Shown here: positions 1 through 5,329 of the stretch, one piece after another | How the letters are laid out: the number at the start of each line of letters is the position of its first letter | Position numbering within the stretch: the first letter of the stretch is position 1 | From: Geminicoccaceae bacterium | GTDB lineage: Bacteria; Pseudomonadota; Alphaproteobacteria; Geminicoccales; Geminicoccaceae | NCBI GenBank assembly: GCA_030824835.1 | Contig: JAPJRA010000196.1 | Location: forward strand, 1 to 6,723 | Length of the DNA stretch: 6,723 bases | Direction of reading: 5' to 3' | Notes under the pieces: generated by a model | The model's database searches: none | What the model was told of the DNA's origin: nothing | What the model saw: the letters and a program-made list of their open reading frames with translations, nothing else | Position numbers and translations under genes: made by a program

Positions 1-178
1 GCACGAAGCAGCTGCGGTCCCGTGCCGCCGCGGGCGGCTCGTCCGGCACGGCCAACCGGGACACCAAGCGTAGGCGCGCCCCGCTGCCCTCGGCCAGGAT
101 GCGCACCAGGTGTCGGCCGACGAAGCCTGTGGCGCCGGTAACGAGAACGTTGCGGCCGTCGAGGCTGGCTGAGATCAT
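1..178 (-). CDS. NAD-dependent epimerase/dehydratase, N-terminal fragment (runs off left edge)
   Basis: Only the first 59 codons are in the window. They begin with a beta strand followed by the motif VTGATGFVGRHL (about residues 13-24), the glycine-rich dinucleotide-binding loop (TGxxGxxG) of extended short-chain dehydrogenases such as UDP-sugar 4-epimerases and dTDP-glucose dehydratases. A helix ending near ILAEG and a second strand (RLRLVSR) follow, as expected for a Rossmann fold. The ATG at 178-176 is the only ATG in this frame before a stop near 271. No convincing Shine-Dalgarno precedes it, so the start is somewhat uncertain. The catalytic YxxxK region lies outside the window, so substrate and pathway cannot be assigned. 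A 12-bp palindrome (184-195) sits immediately upstream. Family assignment is firm; specific function is unknown. Confidence 0.8.
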   Translation of the reverse strand, partial: MISASLDGRNVLVTGATGFVGRHLVRILAEGSGARLRLVSRLAVPDEPPAAARDRSCFV

Positions 179-183
179 CAAAC

Positions 184-195
184 GGTTCCGGAACC
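184..195. promoter_or_regulatory. 12-bp perfect palindrome upstream of the epimerase start
   Basis: GGTTCCGGAACC is its own reverse complement and ends 6 bases upstream of the epimerase ATG. A third half-site, GGTTCG, follows at 203-208. The position fits an operator or a leader-RNA hairpin, but no transcription factor is implied by the sequence, and a 12-bp palindrome of G/C-rich composition can arise by chance. Confidence 0.25.
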
Positions 196-323
196 AGGCG
201 CCGGTTCGAGCGACCAGCTTGTAACGGCACCGGCCCCGGCGCAAGCCTGCGTGTCTGGTAGCAGATACTCACCTCCGGCGATCTTGCCTCGGTCCGGGAA
301 CCGGGGCTCGATGTCGTGCGGCG

Positions 324-358
324 CCGGGCGGACGGCTTCTGAAAGATGACCCGCCCGG
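324..358 (-). terminator. Stem-loop downstream of the 23-residue membrane peptide gene, possible terminator
   Basis: CCGGGCGG (324-331) and CCGCCCGG (351-358) form a perfect 8-bp stem with a 19-base loop. It lies 36-70 bases beyond the stop codon of the peptide gene at 394-465 and before the epimerase. Its placement suits the end of the stress-group transcript. There is no T-tract on the minus strand after the stem, so it is not a canonical intrinsic terminator; it could instead be a 3'-end stabilising hairpin. Confidence 0.3.
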
Positions 359-393
359 TCGCTTTCACGACACCATGTTCGTAATCCTGCCGC

Positions 394-465
394 CTAGAAT
401 ATCAGATACAGCAGGATGATGACCACGACCGGAACGCCCATGAGCCACATAATGATTGCCGGCAT
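394..465 (-). CDS. 23-residue single-helix membrane peptide
   Basis: This very small gene (24 codons with the TAG stop) encodes a peptide starting MPAIIMWLMGVP and ending ILLYLIF. It is almost entirely hydrophobic and has no charged residue, so it should form one membrane-spanning helix, probably in the inner membrane. An AGGGA ribosome-binding sequence at 474-478 lies 8 bases before the ATG. The proline at position 12 probably kinks the helix. The gene follows the 302-residue membrane protein (562-1470) on the same strand with a 96-base gap and is probably part of its transcript. Peptides of this style are common as unnamed hypotheticals in alphaproteobacterial genomes, as I recall, but I cannot attach a family name or function. 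The case rests on the leader, uniform hydrophobicity and neighbours. Confidence 0.65.
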   Translation of the reverse strand: MPAIIMWLMGVPVVVIILLYLIF

Positions 466-561
466 TGCTCTCTTCCCTGAAGTCAGTCGTTGATGCTGGG
501 TTCCCGGACACCGTCTCGCGACAAGGCGGCGTCCGGGGCCCGGCTTCCGCCGATGGCGCGC

Positions 562-1470
562 TTACCGCCAGCGCACGAGGTGGCTGAAGTCGGTCCCCTC
601 GTCGCGATGGCGACCGCCGAGACCCGCTGCCCACCAAGCTGCCGCGGCGCTCACCACCAGCGAGACGGCGGTGATGAAGGCGATGATCACGCCCACCCTG
701 CGAGCTTTGTCGGCAGCCGCCTTCGCTTGGTCGGCAGCCTCTTGAATCGTCGCCATGACCCGGTCGATCCGCTGCTCAGCCTCAGGCTCCGCAAGCCCCG
801 TACGGCCCTCGATCAAGCGCGCCAGATAGGCCTTGTCGTCAGCCGACAGGCTGCCCTGGGCGGCGCTGGCCGCCAGGATGCGCACGATCTCCTCCGAGGC
901 GTTCGCCGCCGGGGCCTCGCTGGACGGGCCATTTTCCGACCGCAGGAGCGTGTCGGCGGCGTATTGCAGCGGATTGCTGCTGGCAGCGGCCTGAACGGCG
1001 GTGGCACCTGTGGCTTGCGCCGTTGCCGAGCCGATCGCCGCTCCGGTGCTGGCAACACTGCCGGCGACCGATGCCGCCAGCGTGGCGCCGACCAGCACGC
1101 CCGCGGCCCAAACGAGCAGGCCGTGGCAACCGTCTCTGACCTCGACCTCGTGCGCGCCGGCGTCGGGCAGTCGTCGGCGTAGACGGCCGGTCAGGTACGC
1201 GCCGGCCATGAAGCTTGAAATCTGCACCCAAATCACCCACAGCCCGCTGGCGACTGCGAGAAACAACAGCGACACGCTCTGACCGGTATAGGGTGAGGTG
1301 AGGCTCAACCCGATGGCGGATCCAAAAGTGATCAGAATAAACGATATCGCGGTGGCGAGCACGCCGCCTGCGATGATGGCTGCCCAGTCGACAGCTGAGA
1401 TGGATTCGAGAACGGCCGTCTTTGCTGATCGAGAACCGGCATCCTCGATAAAAGGCGCCACGGTCGACAT
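562..1470 (-). CDS. 302-residue membrane protein of unknown function, four predicted helices
   Basis: The protein has hydrophobic segments at about residues 30-56, 66-95 and 116-140, then an Ala-rich polar stretch (about 141-255), then a last helix at about 259-283. Visible motifs are VDWAAIIAGG entering helix 1, AYLTGRLRRR after helix 2 (positively charged, so probably cytoplasmic) and RDGCHGLLVWAAGVLVGA at helix 3. Residues 224-258 (RTGL...AEQRIDRV...AADQAKAAADKARR) look like a long amphipathic helix leading into helix 4. The tail is GGRHRDEGTDF. Proteins with this arrangement occur in Rhizobiales, where I recall some carrying the uninformative label 'PhnA-like'; no enzyme motif is visible. 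The start at 1470 is chosen over a TTG at 1491 because GAGGAG (1478-1483) sits 7 bases before it. The gene lies between two membrane micropeptide genes and downstream of an EcfG-like promoter, which suggests a stress-related envelope role. That role is inference. Confidence 0.82.
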   Translation of the reverse strand: MSTVAPFIEDAGSRSAKTAVLESISAVDWAAIIAGGVLATAISFILITFGSAIGLSLTSPYTGQSVSLLFLAVASGLWVIWVQISSFMAGAYLTGRLRRRLPDAGAHEVEVRDGCHGLLVWAAGVLVGATLAASVAGSVASTGAAIGSATAQATGATAVQAAASSNPLQYAADTLLRSENGPSSEAPAANASEEIVRILAASAAQGSLSADDKAYLARLIEGRTGLAEPEAEQRIDRVMATIQEAADQAKAAADKARRVGVIIAFITAVSLVVSAAAAWWAAGLGGRHRDEGTDFSHLVRWR

Positions 1471-1477
1471 GTACTCA

Positions 1478-1483
1478 CTCCTC
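1478..1483 (-). promoter_or_regulatory. Ribosome-binding site fixing the start of the 302-residue membrane protein
   Basis: GAGGAG read on the minus strand lies 7 bases before the ATG at 1470-1468. It overlaps codons 4-5 of the longer TTG-initiated reading (start 1491), so it supports the shorter protein beginning MSTVAPF. Confidence 0.7.
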
Positions 1484-1525
1484 AAGGTCAATTAATGCCG
1501 CGCTGTTCACGGCCTGGAGTTGCTG

Positions 1526-1600
1526 CTAACGCAACCCAAGCATCGACAGGATAAAGAGAACGATAACAACCAAGCCGACCAAGTAGATTATACTGTTCAT
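1526..1600 (-). CDS. 24-residue single-helix membrane peptide, first gene of the stress group
   Basis: This gene (25 codons with the TAG stop) encodes a peptide beginning MNSIIYLVGLVV and ending SMLGLR. It has one hydrophobic helix (about residues 4-22) and a single C-terminal arginine; the positive-inside rule would place the C-terminus in the cytoplasm. A near-perfect GGAGGTGA Shine-Dalgarno (1605-1612) precedes the ATG by 4 bases, strong evidence for real translation. Codons such as ATA, TTG, GTT and CTT are frequent and unlike the GC-rich neighbouring genes. The 302-residue membrane protein follows on the same strand after 55 bases, and an EcfG-like promoter lies about 98 bases upstream. 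I recall very similar small hypotheticals across Rhizobiales, but none has a function I know. It is too short for most gene callers. Confidence 0.75.
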   Translation of the reverse strand: MNSIIYLVGLVVIVLFILSMLGLR

Positions 1601-1697
1601 GGCGTCACCTCCACTGTTCACGATTGGTCAGGGCGCAGGCGCCTCCATCCAAATTGATAATGGACCGGACGCATGGCGACCATCTCACACGACTACC

Positions 1698-1722
1698 AAC
1701 GCTGGTAACAGTAGCCGGTTCC
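1698..1722 (-). promoter_or_regulatory. EcfG-type (general stress response sigma factor) promoter motif
   Basis: On the minus strand the sequence reads GGAAC (1722-1718), a 16-base spacer, then CGTT (1701-1698). This matches the -35/-10 consensus known for the alphaproteobacterial general stress sigma factor EcfG, which is released by the PhyR-NepR switch. Transcription would start near 1690 and give a leader of about 90 bases before the ATG at 1600. It is the only match with correct elements and spacing that I found in the non-coding gaps, and it points at the membrane-protein group. A chance match of nine fixed bases cannot be excluded, but position and orientation argue for function. Confidence 0.6.
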
Positions 1723-1872
1723 TCGACGAAGCTTGTTTGCCAGCGCCGGGCCGACCGTGCTCCGGTCTGCGCCACCCGGCGCCGGCCACGCCGGCTGCTG
1801 CCCCGCGCCGGCCTTGGAGCCTCTTCGCCGGATGCTGTCGGTCCGCTAAACTGATCGGCGACGTGGATGGGC

Positions 1873-1880
1873 GAGGAGGA
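1873..1880 (+). promoter_or_regulatory. Ribosome-binding site fixing the aldolase start
   Basis: GAGGAGGA lies 7 bases before the ATG at 1888. It falls inside the coding sequence if the upstream in-frame ATG at 1867 is used, so the shorter protein beginning MAARADGG is preferred. Confidence 0.7.
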
Positions 1881-1887
1881 AACGGTC

Positions 1888-2631
1888 ATGGCGGCGCGTG
1901 CAGATGGCGGGGAGCGGCAGGCCAGGATCGACCTCGCGGCCGCCTTCCGGCTTACGGCCCGGTTCGGCTGGCACGAGGCGGTGGCCAATCATTTCAGCCT
2001 CGCCCTCGACCCCGAGGGCAAGCACATCCTGGTCAATCCGCGCTGGCGCCACTTCGCCCGCATCAAGGCCAGCGATCTGCTGCTCCTCGACGTCGACGAC
2101 CCGGCGGTGATGCAGCGCCCGGACGCGCCCGATCCAACCGCCTGGTGCATCCACGGCGCTTTGCACCGGCTGCGGCCGAAGATCCGCTGCGTGCTCCACA
2201 CGCACATGCCCTACGCCACGGTGCTGACCAGCCTCGAGGACAGCCGCGTCCTGCCGATCGACCAGAACAGCGCCCGCTTCTGGGGCCGCATCGCCCACGA
2301 CGACGCTTACGGCGGCTTCGCGCTGGCGGAGGCCGAGGGCCGGCGGATGGCCGAGGCCCTGGGCGACAAGCCGATCCTGTTCCTTAAGAACCATGGCGTG
2401 ATCGTCACCGGCCGCTCGGTGGCGCACGCCTTCGACGAGCTCTACTATCTGGAGAAGGCCTGCCAGCATCTGGTGCTGGCCTATTCCACGGGTCGCAAGC
2501 TGCGCCTGATTTCCGACAACCTCGCCGCCGAGGTGGCCGGCGATTGGGATGCCTATGACGGCTTCGCCCAGGCCCATTTCGATGAGCTGAAGGCGCTGCT
2601 CGACGCCGACGACACGAGTTACGCGGCCTAG
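1888..2631 (+). CDS. Class II aldolase/adducin family protein
   Basis: This 247-residue cytoplasmic protein has the class II aldolase/adducin fold over essentially its whole length. Early motifs are GWHEAVANHFSL (residues 27-38) and HILVNPRW (46-53). The three expected metal-ligand histidines are visible: H104 and H106 in LHTHMPYAT, and H169 in KNHGVIVTG. The glutamate that acts in fuculose- and ribulose-phosphate aldolases (SEW-like motif) is replaced by alanine: the segment reads DPTAWCIHGALHRLRP (82-97). This is typical of the adducin-like branch, whose substrates are mostly undefined, so I do not call it FucA, RhaD or AraD. A hydrolase gene follows 62 bases downstream on the same strand, suggesting an operon for sugar-acid or deoxysugar use. 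No clear promoter is visible in the divergent gap upstream. Fold assignment is firm; enzymatic activity is uncertain. Confidence 0.88.
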   Translation: MAARADGGERQARIDLAAAFRLTARFGWHEAVANHFSLALDPEGKHILVNPRWRHFARIKASDLLLLDVDDPAVMQRPDAPDPTAWCIHGALHRLRPKIRCVLHTHMPYATVLTSLEDSRVLPIDQNSARFWGRIAHDDAYGGFALAEAEGRRMAEALGDKPILFLKNHGVIVTGRSVAHAFDELYYLEKACQHLVLAYSTGRKLRLISDNLAAEVAGDWDAYDGFAQAHFDELKALLDADDTSYAA

Positions 2632-2693
2632 CGCCGACACGCCGCACGTGAGATAGGCAAGAGAACAAAGTCGATTTCAGGGAGGGCGGGCGG

Positions 2694-4463
2694 ATGCCTC
2701 GCCTTGGCGCGTGCTGCCGACGCCCCGCAGCGGTTCTCGCCGTCGTGGTCGCGGCGATGTGCCCGCTGCTGGCGATGAACGGCGCGGCGGCCACCTACAT
2801 GTTGCAGGCCGAGGATGGCGAGGTCGTCCGCGGCTCGTCCATGAGCAATCAGGCCGGATTTACCGGCACCGGCTTCGTCGACCTCGCCAACGAGCCCGGC
2901 AGCTACGTCGAGTGGGTGATCGACGTCGACGCCGAGGCTGCCGGAGGCTCGTTGGAGTTTCGCTTCGCCAATGGCGCCAGCGCGCATCGCAAGCTGAAGA
3001 TCCTCGTCAACGGTACCTCCCCGCTCTCCGGCAATCTCATCTGCCCGCCCACCGGCTCCGCGTCGACGTGGCGGACCCGGACGATCACCGGCGTGGCGCT
3101 GCGCAAGGGCCTGAACACCATCCGGGCCCAATCCGTCACGGATTACGGCGGGCCCAACCTCGATAGGGTGGTCCTGACCTCGGACGCGCCGCTCCGGCTG
3201 ATCGATTGGGCCCAGGCCGTCATCCAATCGACGATCGACGTGCGTTTTCCAGACCCGGCCCAGTTAGGTGCCGCCGACTCGACGGGCAGGAACTGGCGCT
3301 ACCAGCACGGCCTTTTCCTGCTGGGGCTGTACCATGCCTACCAGCGCACCGGACGGGCCCGCTATCTCGACTTCATCAAGGGCTGGATGGATGTCCGGAC
3401 GGACCCGGCGACGGGTGCCATCGTGCTCGCGACCACCGTGGATCCTGGGCTCAATTACCTCGACACCATCATGCCGGGACGGGTGGCGCTGCTGCTCGAC
3501 GCCGAGTTCGGCGACCCGGCCGGCGCGTCCCGCTATAGGCTGACAGCCGATCGGCTCTGGGATGCGCTGGCCGTCCACAAGCGTACGCCCGATCGGATCT
3601 TCTGGCACACCAATGCCGGCAAGAACACCGTCCTCCTCGACGGTGCTTACATGGCGCTGCCCTTCGCGACGCTCTACGGCACACGATTCGGCCAGACCCT
3701 GCCGGGCGCGACCGACGTCTACCACGATGTCGCCGGCCAGCTGCTCCGCCATCGCCATCATCTGCAGGATACCGCCGGCACCGAGATCAGTCCGTCGACG
3801 GATACGGGGCTTTTCTATCACGCCTACGATCGCGAGGGCGACGGCGCCACCCAAGGGGTGGACTGGAGCGAGGGGACGGCCAAGCGTTCGAGTGTCATCT
3901 GGTGCCGGGCCATGGGCTGGTACGCCATGGCCGTGGTCGATGTTCTGGAGGTCATGCCGCTCGACGCGGAACATGGAGCCGATCGTTCTGCCCTGGTCTC
4001 CACGCTCGAGACGCTGATGCGCGCTCTGGCGGCCAGGCAGAGCGGCGACGGCCGTTGGCTGACAGTGCCGCATTTCCCGGACCGGCCGGTGACCGACAAT
4101 TTCCTGGACACGTCCTGCTCGGCAATGTTCGTCTATGCGATCTCCAAGGCGGTCGGCGCCCAATATCTCGACCGCTCCTACGCCAAGGTCGCCAGCAGGG
4201 CCTATCGGGGTGTTCTTGGCCAACTCACGCTGCAGCCGGAAGCTCGGGACGGTGGGGCCGAGTACCTCACCTTCCTGTCGGGCGTCGCAGCCGGGCAGGT
4301 GGTGTGGGCGACACCCGAGCTGTACACGACGAGCACCTACGACGGGCGAGGCCGCATCGTGCCCAGGCCCAACCCGCTCACCAACGACCTGCACGGTCTG
4401 GGCGCCTTCCTGCTGATGTACGAGCAGGTCAAAAGGAATCCGCGGAGCATCTCGCCGGTCTAG
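2694..4463 (+). CDS. Secreted CBM6/35-like plus GH105-like glycoside hydrolase (unsaturated uronyl hydrolase type)
   Basis: The 589-residue protein starts with a Sec signal peptide (arginines at 3, 9 and 10, hydrophobic core 12-28, likely cleavage after AAA at 31-33). Residues about 34-165 form a carbohydrate-binding module of the CBM6/CBM35 type (LQAEDGEVV, GFTGTGFVDL, NLDRVVL). Residues about 168-580 are an alpha/alpha-barrel like GH88/GH105 enzymes, which remove the unsaturated uronic acid left by polysaccharide lyases. D257 (LDTIMPGR) and D316 (LLDGAYMALPF) match the two-aspartate arrangement of that group. Other family motifs are WRYQHG (201-206), RAMGWYAMAVVDVLE (405-419) and DTSCSAMFVYAISKA (472-486). 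AGGGAGGG (2679-2686) lies 7 bases before the ATG. Many GH105 enzymes are cytoplasmic, so export with its own binding module is notable. Exact substrate is unknown; rhamnogalacturonan or another lyase product is likely. Its stop overlaps that of the convergent sitD gene. Confidence 0.85.
   Translation: MPRLGACCRRPAAVLAVVVAAMCPLLAMNGAAATYMLQAEDGEVVRGSSMSNQAGFTGTGFVDLANEPGSYVEWVIDVDAEAAGGSLEFRFANGASAHRKLKILVNGTSPLSGNLICPPTGSASTWRTRTITGVALRKGLNTIRAQSVTDYGGPNLDRVVLTSDAPLRLIDWAQAVIQSTIDVRFPDPAQLGAADSTGRNWRYQHGLFLLGLYHAYQRTGRARYLDFIKGWMDVRTDPATGAIVLATTVDPGLNYLDTIMPGRVALLLDAEFGDPAGASRYRLTADRLWDALAVHKRTPDRIFWHTNAGKNTVLLDGAYMALPFATLYGTRFGQTLPGATDVYHDVAGQLLRHRHHLQDTAGTEISPSTDTGLFYHAYDREGDGATQGVDWSEGTAKRSSVIWCRAMGWYAMAVVDVLEVMPLDAEHGADRSALVSTLETLMRALAARQSGDGRWLTVPHFPDRPVTDNFLDTSCSAMFVYAISKAVGAQYLDRSYAKVASRAYRGVLGQLTLQPEARDGGAEYLTFLSGVAAGQVVWATPELYTTSTYDGRGRIVPRPNPLTNDLHGLGAFLLMYEQVKRNPRSISPV
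4460..4463. other. Tail-to-tail overlap of two stop codons in one CTAG
   Basis: The plus-strand hydrolase ends with TAG at 4461-4463 and the minus-strand permease ends with TAG at 4462-4460. The self-complementary tetramer CTAG serves both, so there is no intergenic space, and any terminator for either gene must lie inside the other. Confidence 0.85.
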
Positions 4464-5329
4464 GCAAGGCCTGCCGGCGCCGGCCGGCGCCGGCCGCGCG
4501 CGGCGAGCAGGCCTCGCTTGGGCGCGAAGAGGAAGACCAGGACGAACACGGCCGTCTGCGTCAGCACAATGCAGGCGCCGGTGGCACCGTCGAGGTGGAA
4601 GCTCGCGATCGTGCCCACGACGCTGGAGCCGATGGCGACGCCGGCGGCGATCAGCAGCATGCGCTCGAATCGGTCGGTGAGGAGATGGGCGATGGCGCCG
4701 GGTGCCACGAGCATCGCCACCACTAGGATCACGCCCACGGCCTGCAGCGCCGCGACGATGGTGAGCGCCAGCAGGATCAGCAGGCCGTAGTGGAGCATGC
4801 GCACGGGCAGGCCGATGGCACGGGCGTGGTTCGCATCGAAGCAGTAGAGCAGCAGGTCGCGGCGGCGGACCAGCACCACCGCCAGCGTGCCACCCGCGAT
4901 CAGCGCCGTCTCGACCAGATCGCGCACGCTTACGCCCAGCATGTTGCCGAACAGGATGTGGGTGAGATGCTGGTCGGTCTCGATCTTGGTGAACAGCACG
5001 AGGCCGAGGCCGAACATGCCGGAGAACACGATGCCCATCACCGTATCCTCCTTCACGCGGCTGTTCTCCTTCAGGTACCCGGTCAGCAGCGCGCAGGACA
5101 GGCCGGCCGTGAAGGCGCCCAGCGCCAGCGGCAGACCCAGCGCGAAGGCGACGACGATGCCGGGCAGGACCGCGTGTGAGATCGCGTCGCCCATCAGCGA
5201 CCAGCCCTTGAGCACCAGATAGCAGGAGAGCACGGCACAGACGGCGCCAACGAGCACGGCCACGATCAGCGCCCGCTGCATGAACGGGTAGCTGAGCGGC
5301 ACCGTGAGCCAGTCGACCGTGGTGATCAT
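4460..5329 (-). CDS. sitD: Manganese/iron ABC transporter permease, SitD type
   Basis: This is a 289-residue inner-membrane permease of the ABC-3 (zinc/manganese/iron) family with about eight hydrophobic segments between residues 15 and 270. Family motifs include [20 protein letters not shown] (38-57), KEDTVMGIVFSGMFGLGLVL (93-112), FGNMLGVSVRD (127-137) and FDANHARAIGL (164-174), a likely ATPase-contact loop. The wording of these motifs matches SitD of rhizobial Sit systems more closely than ZnuB. The start at 5329 overlaps the sitC stop by ATGA. There is no separate ribosome-binding site, so translation is probably coupled. A longer open frame extends upstream to 6133, but it merely reads sitC out of frame. 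The tail after residue 275 is rich in Arg, Pro and Ala and is encoded by the GC palindrome region at 4467-4514. It should pair with SitC to form the transmembrane channel. Metal preference (Mn over Fe) is inferred from similarity. Confidence 0.9.
   Translation of the reverse strand: MITTVDWLTVPLSYPFMQRALIVAVLVGAVCAVLSCYLVLKGWSLMGDAISHAVLPGIVVAFALGLPLALGAFTAGLSCALLTGYLKENSRVKEDTVMGIVFSGMFGLGLVLFTKIETDQHLTHILFGNMLGVSVRDLVETALIAGGTLAVVLVRRRDLLLYCFDANHARAIGLPVRMLHYGLLILLALTIVAALQAVGVILVVAMLVAPGAIAHLLTDRFERMLLIAAGVAIGSSVVGTIASFHLDGATGACIVLTQTAVFVLVFLFAPKRGLLAARGRRRPAPAGLA
4467..4514. repeat. Nested GC-rich inverted repeat at the convergent gene junction
   Basis: The core (4473-4494) is a 22-bp perfect palindrome made of two tandem copies of the self-complementary 10-mer CCGGCGCCGG flanked by G and C. 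An outer pair, AGGCCTGC (4467-4474) and GCAGGCCT (4507-4514), is also perfectly complementary. The element starts four bases after the hydrolase stop and codes for the Arg/Pro/Ala tail of SitD. It could fold on either transcript and act as a bidirectional transcription end or 3' stabiliser, though no T-tract follows on either strand. A REP-like repeat is an alternative. Confidence 0.6.

Noticed and set aside
297..320. GGAAC on the plus strand as another EcfG promoter
   Set aside because: No CGTT occurs 16-17 bases downstream, and no plus-strand gene follows.
365..637. 90-codon minus-strand frame over the micropeptide gene
   Set aside because: It is a different frame from the 23-residue peptide, has Ser/Arg/Pro-rich composition, and its start lies inside the end of the 302-residue protein gene.
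490..1182. 230-codon plus-strand open frame opposite the membrane protein
   Set aside because: It has no domain and overlaps a gene with membrane helices, a ribosome-binding site and a coherent neighbourhood.
1519..1535. GTTGC/GCAAC inverted repeat after the 24-residue peptide gene as a terminator
   Set aside because: It has only a 5-bp stem, overlaps the stop codon region and has no T-tract, so continued transcription into the next gene is more likely.
1618..1683. Possible 21-residue upstream reading frame in the leader of the stress group
   Set aside because: An ATG and a stop 17 bases before the micropeptide ATG exist, but there is no convincing ribosome-binding site and the peptide is unremarkable.
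1599..2387. 262-codon plus-strand frame starting in the divergent gap
   Set aside because: It reads through the promoter region and then out of frame through the aldolase; the product is Arg/Pro-rich with no motif.
1846..2640. 264-codon open frame antisense to the aldolase
   Set aside because: The plus-strand aldolase has clear family motifs and a ribosome-binding site, whereas the antisense product shows no recognisable motif.
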